Shown here in pieces: positions 24,401 to 33,400 of a DNA stretch of 64,000 nt. The stretch's first letter is position 1, and the number at the start of each line of letters is the position of its first letter. The notes beneath the pieces are model-generated. The model saw nothing but the letters and a program-made list of their open reading frames with translations, had not been told where the DNA came from and ran no database searches. Source of the DNA: Blastomussa wellsi (lineage: Eukaryota > Cnidaria > Anthozoa > Scleractinia > Plerogyridae); assembly GCA_947652115.1 (NCBI GenBank), contig OX393569.1:14014816-14078815 (forward strand), in the 5' to 3' direction. A program made the position numbers and the translations under genes.

Positions 24401-27400
24401 GAGTAAAGTTAGTGGCTGTTATGTTGACGCTTTTTCGCTTGTGGTATAAAAGTAAGGGCACCAATTTTAAACGAACAAACTGTGATAGAAGGCATTATTT
24501 TACTCAAGAGACCATATGGGTCTCTTGTTTTACTCAAATGAATGAAAATATATGATATTAGAGGATTTACAGGTGTTCTTGAGTGTTGCTGGGAAAAATT
24601 TATCTGTTCCTTCCATAATTTTTTTCCCAGCCAGCAATTAGAACAAACAACAAAGTATCTGAATAGAGAAACTGAGTCAGTCGTTTTTGCCACAGAGAGC
24701 GTCCAGAGGGTCTCAAGAAGGCCGTTTAAACTACAGAAAATATTTGTTCGCACCAATGAAATATTCATATGCTCGAAGTGCCTGTTGATATAGCAACCCC
24801 CATAAGGGAGCTAGCTATTTTACCTTCAAGTCTCCTACTCCACTCGAGTTCACTCCTCCAACGGCTACATCATATCCCGTCATCGATGGATCGGTTGGCG
24901 GCATTGGCGTTGAAAAACCAAATCCAACCCATCCTTCGGCCATCACCTCCACCATAAAGTGTAATGTTCCCATGCTGCTATTGAACATCCACGAAACGTT
25001 ATATTTGCCATTATTCAGTGAAAGAAAGTTTGAGAAATGCATTGGTGGGGCCATCGGCATGGCCACTGAAGCTGTCGCTGTAACTAAAAGGCATGAAATA
25101 TATGGTCAGAAAGGCCGCTTTGTAATCTGTTATATATTCGTACATAAGAGAGTATCACATGATATTCGTAGCTTGCCATATTTGAAAGTACACTACGACG
25201 CACGAAAAGACTCATCCGACACTTTGCTAAGCAAGGCACAACCAGAATTGTTTTAGCTCTAAATTTGTGATTTGCTGACAATTTGTTGAGTAATAAAAAC
25301 GTTATCCTGCGAAATCTTGCGGAATCGCGTCTGATTTAATCCACCGGCTGGTTAGCACAGTTGATAGAGCGCCGGACTGCTGCGCGGAAGGTCTCGGGTT
25401 CGAGCCACAGATCGGACCAGCGCTCAGGGTCTCAAAATAACGGTCTACGGCTCGTGGGCCAAGTATCGAGTAATATTTTCCTTGGGAAAACTTGCTTTTT
25501 TCTTCTTGAACCAAATTGATCGAAAATGAGAATTGTTATTAAAATCCGAGTTTTACGTTTTCCAGTCTAGTTTTTGACAAAAATATTCACCTGTCGCCGG
25601 CGTTGGTGTGTTCAGCATCGTCACTGTCGTCGCCGGAGATGGAGTAGTAGTTACACCAGGTATGAGTGTCACTTGACGGAAACCTCTGTTGACACCGTGA
25701 TATGAAATCGTGTCACTTGTAGCATGATAAGCCCATATTAAGTAAACTGGCATCCCTGGCTGGAAATAATAATACAACAAACGTACCGATGAAATAATGG
25801 TCATAAAACTCCACAGTAAAGATCATGCCGTTTATATTTTTACAGATAAATCAGTTCTTTTCCTTTATAACCAAATCTTTACTGACAAAACCATCCTACA
25901 AGGAAGATATCAGTGACGTCACCCATTGTTATTTATGTGCCAACCAGAAAACTATTGGCTGGTGAACCAATTGAAAGAGCTCATTTGTTTAACTTGTTGG
26001 ATATTTAAATAACAAAAACAATGTTTTTAAACAAATACCTTCCCTATGGTTCTTTAACAGTTTGAACAATGAAGTAGCTGATGCGAAAGATAAAGTGTGC
26101 ATACGAGCCCTGTGGTCCATCGGGCCAGAGCTTGTTCCGGTTTCTGTAATATGAAGCGACAGAGAGTCTTTCTACGCCCCCTGGATGGGATGCTAGTTCA
26201 TCGCAGGGTTACCCCTACCCCCCCCCCCCTTCCAGCATTACTTTACCAGTGCCCACAGAGATGCACTGTGAGAATAACCTGCGATCAAGCGTTCTATATA
26301 TTTTTTGCGTCGAGAGGCATTATTTTTTTCTCGCCGCTAAAAATAAGAACGCCTGATCGCAGGTTACTGTGAGAATTAAGTGTCTTATCCAAGGAGACAA
26401 GGCATTGCCCCGGACAGGACTCGAATTGGGAAACCTTGCTTTCCTCGCACGGAAATAAGCTAAAAAAGTATCCTGATAATTTGCGTATACTGTTCTCGTT
26501 CCATCAGGTTTTTCATGCTTTCAAGAAACAGAAACGTTGGTTGCTTTGTTTTTCTGTTAGTACGTACACCACCCTCCCCTCCCCACCCTTTTAAATTTGA
26601 TGCATTGCGTTGTTCTGCGTTTGTAAGTCTTTGTGCACTGCCCTATAAAGTGATTTAATTGAAAATTAACTTTCAAGCTCTTGGCCAAACAGTTAACAAA
26701 TAATCATAAATAGACCTTGTTGTTTACCTGAATAACAACGTCATTTTCTTCGGAAGTATTTAATTTGCGATAAAATCTCAACGTGGTTACACCATTGTTT
26801 TCACTGGAATAAGTCAACACCCAGTCTTGCTGAACATCTAGCTGTGGTTTCCTCTGGCCAACGGTTAGGTAGTCCTAGAAGAATGAGTCAAAGTGAAGCG
26901 ATAAGGAAAACTGTGTTAATTTTAACAGCGCTTGCAAGACCATAAAATTGAGTAAAGTTAGTGGCTGTTATGTTGACGCTTTTTCGCTTGTGGTATAAAA
27001 GTAAGGGCACCAATTTTAAACGAACAAACTGTGATAGAAGGCATTATTTTACTCAAGAGACCATATGGGTCTCTTGTTTTACTCAAATGAATGAAAATAT
27101 ATGATATTAGAGGATTTACAGGTGTTCTTGAGTGTTGCTGGGAAAAATTTATCTGTTCCTTCCATAATTTTTTTCCCAGCCAGCAATTAGAACAAACAAC
27201 AAAGTATCTGAATAGAGAAACTGAGTCAGTCGTTTTTGCCACAGAGAGCGTCCAGAGGGTCTCAAGAAGGCCGTTTAAACTACAGAAAATATTTGTTCGC
27301 ACCAATGAAATATTCATATGCTCGAAGTGCCTGTTGATATAGCAACCCCCATAAGGGAGCTAGCTATTTTACCTTCAAGTCTCCTACTCCACTCGAGTTC

Positions 27401-30400
27401 ACTCCTCCAACGGCTACATCATATCCCGTCATCGATGGATCGGTTGGAGGCATTTGCGTTGAAAAACCAAATCCAACCCATCCTTCGGCCATCACCTCCA
27501 CCATAAAGTGTAATGTTCCCATGCTGCTATTGAACATCCACGAAACGTTATATTTGCCATTATTCAGTGAAAGAAAGTTTGAGAAATGCATTGGTGGGGC
27601 CATCGGCATGGCCACTGAAGCTGTCGCTGTAACTAAAAGGCATGAAATATATGGTCAGAAAGGCCGCTTTGTTATCTGTTATATATTCGTACATAAGAGA
27701 GTATCACATGATATTCGTAGCTTGCCATATTTGAAAGTACACTACGACGCACGAAAAGACTCATCCGACACTTTGCTAAGCAAGGCACAACCAGAATTGT
27801 TTTAGCTCTAAATTTGTGATTTGCTGACAATTTGTTGAGTAATAAAAACGTTATCCTGCGAAATCTTGCGGAATCGCGTCTGATTTAATCCACCGGCTGG
27901 TTAGCACAGTTGATAGAGCGCCGGACTGCTGCGCGGAAGGTCTCGGGTTCGAGCCACAGATCGGACCAGCGCTCAGGGTCTCAAAATAACGGTCTACGGC
28001 TCGTGGGCCAAGTATCGAGTAATATTTTCCTTGGGAAAACTTGCTTTTTTCTTCTTGAACCAAATTGATCGAAAATGAGAATTGTTATTAAAATCCGAGT
28101 TTTACGTTTTCCAGTCTAGTTTTTGACAAAAATATTCACCTGTCGCCGGCGTTGGTGTGTTCAGCATCGTCACTGTCGTCGCCGGAGATGGAGTAGTAGT
28201 TACACCAGGTATGAGTGTCACTTGACGGAAACCTCTGTTGACACCGTGATATGAAATCGTGTCACTTGTAGCATGATAAGCCCATATTAAGTAAACTGGC
28301 ATCCCTGGCTGGAAATAATAATACAACAAACGTACCGATGAAATAATGGTCATAAAACTCCACAGTAAAGATCATGCCGTTTATATTTTTACAGATAAAT
28401 CAATTCTTTTCCTTTATAACCAAATCTTTACTGACAAAACCATCCTACAAGGAAGATATCAGTGACGTCACCCATTGTTATTTATGTGCCAACCAGAAAA
28501 CTATTGGCTGGTGAACCAATTGAAAGAGCTCATTTGTTTAACTTGTTGGATATTTAAATAACAAAAACAATGTTTTTAAACAAATACCTTCCCTATGGTT
28601 CTTTAACAGTTTGAACAATGAAGTAGCTGATGCGAAAGATAAAGTGTGCATACGAGCCCTGTGGTCCATCGGGCCAGAGCTTGTTCCGGTTTCTGTAATA
28701 TGAAGCGACAGAGAGTCTTTCTACTCCCCCTGGATGGGATGCTAGTTCATCGCAGGGTTACCCCTACCCCCCCCCCCCCTTCCAGCATTACTTTACCAGT
28801 GCCCACAGAGATGCACTGTAAGAATAACCTGCGATCAAGCGTTCTATATATTTTTTGCGTCGAGAGGCATTATTTTTTTCTCGCCGCTAAAAATAAGAAC
28901 GCCTGATCGCAGGTTACTGTGAGAATTAAGTGTCTTACCCAAGGAGACAAGGCATTGCCCCGGATAGGACTCGAATTGGGAAACCTTGCTTTCCTCGCAC
29001 GGAAATAAGCTAAAAAAGTATCCTGATAATTTGCGTATCAGAAACGTTGGTTGCTTTGTTTTTCTGTTAGTACGTACACCACCCTCCCCTCCCCACCCTT
29101 TTAAATTTGATGCATTGCGTTGTTCTGCGTTTGTGCACTGCCCACAAAGTGATTTAATTGACAATTAACTTTCAAGCTCTTGGCCAAACAGTTAACAAAT
29201 AATCATAAATAGACCTTGTTGTTTACCTGAATAACAACGTCATTTTCTTCGGAAGTATTTAATTTGCGATAAAATCTCAACGTGGTTACACCATTGTTTT
29301 CACTGGAATAAGTCAACACCCAGTCTTGCTGAACATCTAGCTGTGGTTTCCTCTGGCCAACGGTTAGGTAGTCCTAGAAGAATGAGTCAAAGTGAAGCGA
29401 TAAGGAAAACTGTGTTAATTTTAATAGCGCTTGCAAGACCATAAAATTGAGTAAAGTTAGTGGCTGTTATATTGACGCTTTTTCGCTTGTGGTATAAAAG
29501 TAAGGGGCACCAATTTTAAACGAACAAACTGTGATAGAAGGCATTATTTTACTCAAGAGACCATAAGGGTCTCTTGTTTTACTCAAATGAATGAAAATAT
29601 ATGATATTAGAGGATTTACAGGTGTTCTTGAGTGTTGCTGGGAAAAATTTATCTGTTCCTTCCATAATTTTTTTCCCAGCCAGCAATTAGAACAAACAAC
29701 AAAGTATCTGAATAGAGAAACTGAGTCAGTCGTTTTTGCCACAGAGAGCGTCCAGAGGGTCTCAAGAAGGCCGTTTAAACTACAGAAAATATTTGTTCGC
29801 ACCAATGAAATATTCATATGCTCGAAGTGCCTGTTGATATAGCAACCTATATAAGGGAGCTAGCTATTTTACCTTCAAGTCTCCTACTCCACTCGAGTTC
29901 ACTCCTCCAACGGCTACATCATATCCCGTCATCGATGGATCGGTTGGAGGCATTTGCGTTGAAAAACCAAATCCAACCCATCCTTCGGCCATCACCTCCA
30001 CCATAAAGTGTAATGTTCCCATGCTGCTATTGAACATCCACGAAACATTATATTTGCCATTATTCAGTGAAAGAAAGTTTGAGAAATGCATTGGTGGGGG
30101 CATCGGCATTGCCACTGAAGCTGTCGCTGTAGCTGAAAGGAATTACATACATGGAAGAGTTATTATTGACAATTTTGAGACAAAAAAAACAGAAAAGTTA
30201 CGGATTCAATTAAGTCATTATAACAGTGAAATGAGACCGTTCCGCCCACGATGGAAAAAGATTTGAAATGAACTTGCTTGCTTAGATTGGGTAGCCTGAG
30301 GCAACCTCGTCCCCAGGGTCCTTTCTCTGGCTTGGGGGCGGGGCGGGAAGAGGCCCCCTTTTCCCGCCCCGCCCCCAAGCCAGGGAAGAGACCCTGGGAT

Positions 30401-33400
30401 TACTGACCAGTAATTTACTTCCACGCAGGAAGCCTAGACTTCCTTTTTTGCCATATATACTGTGTGTTCTGGATTATTACGAAGACACTCACCGGTTGAC
30501 GTTTGTGCAGTGGTCGTCGGTGTTATGACTTGTGTGTTCGTCATTTGTCCAGGCTCATTGACAGATGTCACAACTGCGGGAGAATCTGTAAGTGTTGATC
30601 AGCAATTCAATAGAAATTGTAAAAAAATGCGTGTTTGTTTGCTTTCAATATAAAAAATTAAAATCAATATAGGTTTATTTTGACTACGCTGTTTGAATCC
30701 AACTTCTATGTTGACTCGTCTTACAAATCCCGCTAATGTATCGATGTGGACTTCAAGCATTAATTAAATTAATGTAGCTACAATCGCTGACGATAACTTT
30801 GGATCCCTTAATTAATTAATGTTCCTTCCCTTGTCAGGCCTTTTGTTGCACAATTCTATCGTTCTGTTGGTGTTGATTACAAAGACGTAACTCACCTGTT
30901 GATGGGACTGGTGTAGCTGTCGTCACCATCATCACCATCGTTGTCGTCGGCGTCATTGTCGGCGTCGTTGTCGAAGTATCGGTGGGTATGAGTGTTGCTT
31001 GCTTGAAACCCCTATGGGTATGCTGTAGAAGCGTATCATTCGTATAGTGGTATGCCCACACAAGATAAATTGGCATTCCAATCTGAAGTTAGAAATAACA
31101 ACGAACAAAGTAAGACATTCTGATGCTTTGTTTATAAACAAAAATATTTCAAAAATAATTTTCTAGTCTCTGAGTAGTCAACTGTTTTACAGAAGATTTC
31201 ATTAATACCGGCGAGGGAAATATGGCATACAGGAGACAATAACAATTTATAAGCTCGTAGAGCGCATACTGCGTGACGTAATGATCAAGAAGTCCAAGTC
31301 GTCCTCAGCTCACAAAAAAAAACCCTTAAGCCGTGAATACAGAATGTCACTGTCAAAGCAACAAGCGACTAGGCATATTGCTCCTCGTTTGCATGGGATT
31401 CTAGCACGCTAAAGATTTCCAGGTTCTCCCAGAAAACCAAACGATTTATACGCCTGAGTGGGGTAAATAGCTAAGTGCTGTGCCCAATAACGTTAAAGGG
31501 GCTGCGTCACGATATTTTGAGTCATTAGAGACCTCAAGATCGAGATTTGGCCATCTTAGCGCAAACGGCAAACCGCGGTTAGCAGTTAGCAGTTTCACGT
31601 TAGCAGTTTGCCCATATTTGGTACTTAAGATTCGCGGGTGGTAGCACTGGTGAAATAGCCGGTTGCCATGTTTGTTTTCATTTGTTCGGTCACTTCTATT
31701 TTAGCTGAGAAATCGTCTTCAAAATTACGTTTCTATGAAAAATAATTTGGTAATTAATAAGCGAAATAGTCGTATTTCCTCTCAAACGCGGGATTGTGAT
31801 GTTTTAGGGTGCAAAAAATTTTGCGGTAAATCACTCACCTCTAGAGCGTGGTCTAGCCGTACAAACGTGAACCTCAAACCGCAAACCTGACGGCAAGGCA
31901 TTGGTCACGTGACTTCTTGACGTTCGCGGTTTTCTTAATGTCTCTATTTTTTGCGACGAACCAAATTGCCCTTAAAACGTAAGAAACCTAAAACTAATAG
32001 TCTACTAAGGAAGAAAAACAACAAAGAGGTGATACTAAACCAAAAATCAACAAGGATGGTTGAGGATGGAGAAGACTGAGACGGATTGCAAATGACGAAT
32101 TTGAAAAAAATAGGCTAAATTTTTCAAAATACACAAACCGTGACGTAGCTCCTTCAACTAGCCAAGGATATAACGCGCGTGTTTTACCCACAATACAACT
32201 GACGCTTGCCTAACAAACAACGGTGCTTATGATGTGGTTAGTTACAGTGACGGTCTACAGTGAGTTTACCGGAATAGCAGTGTCATTTTGTTGATCGGTG
32301 GTGTTCCGCTTGCGGTACAACTTCAACGTTGTTATACCATTCTCCTCGCTTGAGTTTAACAACACCCAGTCTTGCTGAGTATCCAGTTGTGGAAGTTTCC
32401 GTCCAATGGTTAGATAATCCTGGAGAAATAATGGAAAATGAACTTATGAGCCAATCAGATAGGGTGCAGGGGGATCACCCCCCCCCCCCCCCTCCTGAGA
32501 TGATATGCGCTTTCTAATACAGAAAAAGAAACTGTGTGGTTACGTCATTGCTTAGTGGTGCACCCCTCATAAGAAAAATCCTGGATCCGCCTCTGGGCCT
32601 CGTTGTAAGTTGTGTAAAGTTGGGGCACTCTCTCTGTTGAGTCTCGAAGGAATAAAAACTTTTGATCCCAAACATTTCAACTCGAGGCTCAGGGTACGAA
32701 ATCTCTTGTCTATGGCCAATATGGCCGCCACGCAAATAAGGCCCATTGTTATGTTTTTCTCTCGCGTGATCACTGCGTTGAAAATTTACATTGGTTGACT
32801 CTGAAATTAAAGGCCATTCCCAGTCCGTACTGCACAGTCTCGGGATTTGTTTACATTTCTGTTTTGAATTCGTTGATACGTTACACTTCGTTAACTGCGT
32901 ACATGAAGTTTTTGAGTCCGCCATTACGGGTCGTTTTGTTTGGGAGTTCGCAATGAGCTGAAACGTCGGTTTGGAATATCGTCGAGGTTCGTTTACTCTT
33001 TATCATTGTTTTGCAAGAATGTAAATAATGAAGAAAGAAGTAAGTTTTTACCCGTAATTTTCATTTTGGTTTGTTTACATTTCATCGTGTGAGGCGTGAT
33101 AAACATTACAGGCGGAGGTTGCGCAGTACGGACTGGAAATGGCCTTTAACATTGTTGGAGAAATTCAACTCACGAAATTTCTTTCGTAGAACAGTTGTTG
33201 AACTCGTGAAAAAGTTTAGATCTTCCCGCAAGGACAGCAATAATAAAATTGACGAAAAATCTTTTATTGCAAATTTGTATAAATTTTTCCAAAGAGCAAA
33301 GCGAAATCTGAGACGTTAAAACTTGTCAGTGCCATGGCTACCTCACGGCAACAAAACAGGCATTTTTGTTGGGTTGTTGATTTTTGCGGCTTTTATGTAG

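Larger units (their letters stand above)
22270..30126. repeat. 2.5-kb tandem array, three full units plus one exon
   Basis: Units at about 22,270-24,819, 24,820-27,369 and 27,370-29,869, with exon A2 as a partial fourth. Period is 2550, 2549 and 2500 bp by exon landmarks. Identity is near-complete across exons, introns, an embedded SINE head and a 92-bp foldback. Unit 3 is shorter mainly because about 45 bp are missing near 29,038 (after ttgcgta). An older, diverged copy of part of the unit lies at about 20,630-21,200. Confidence 0.92.
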
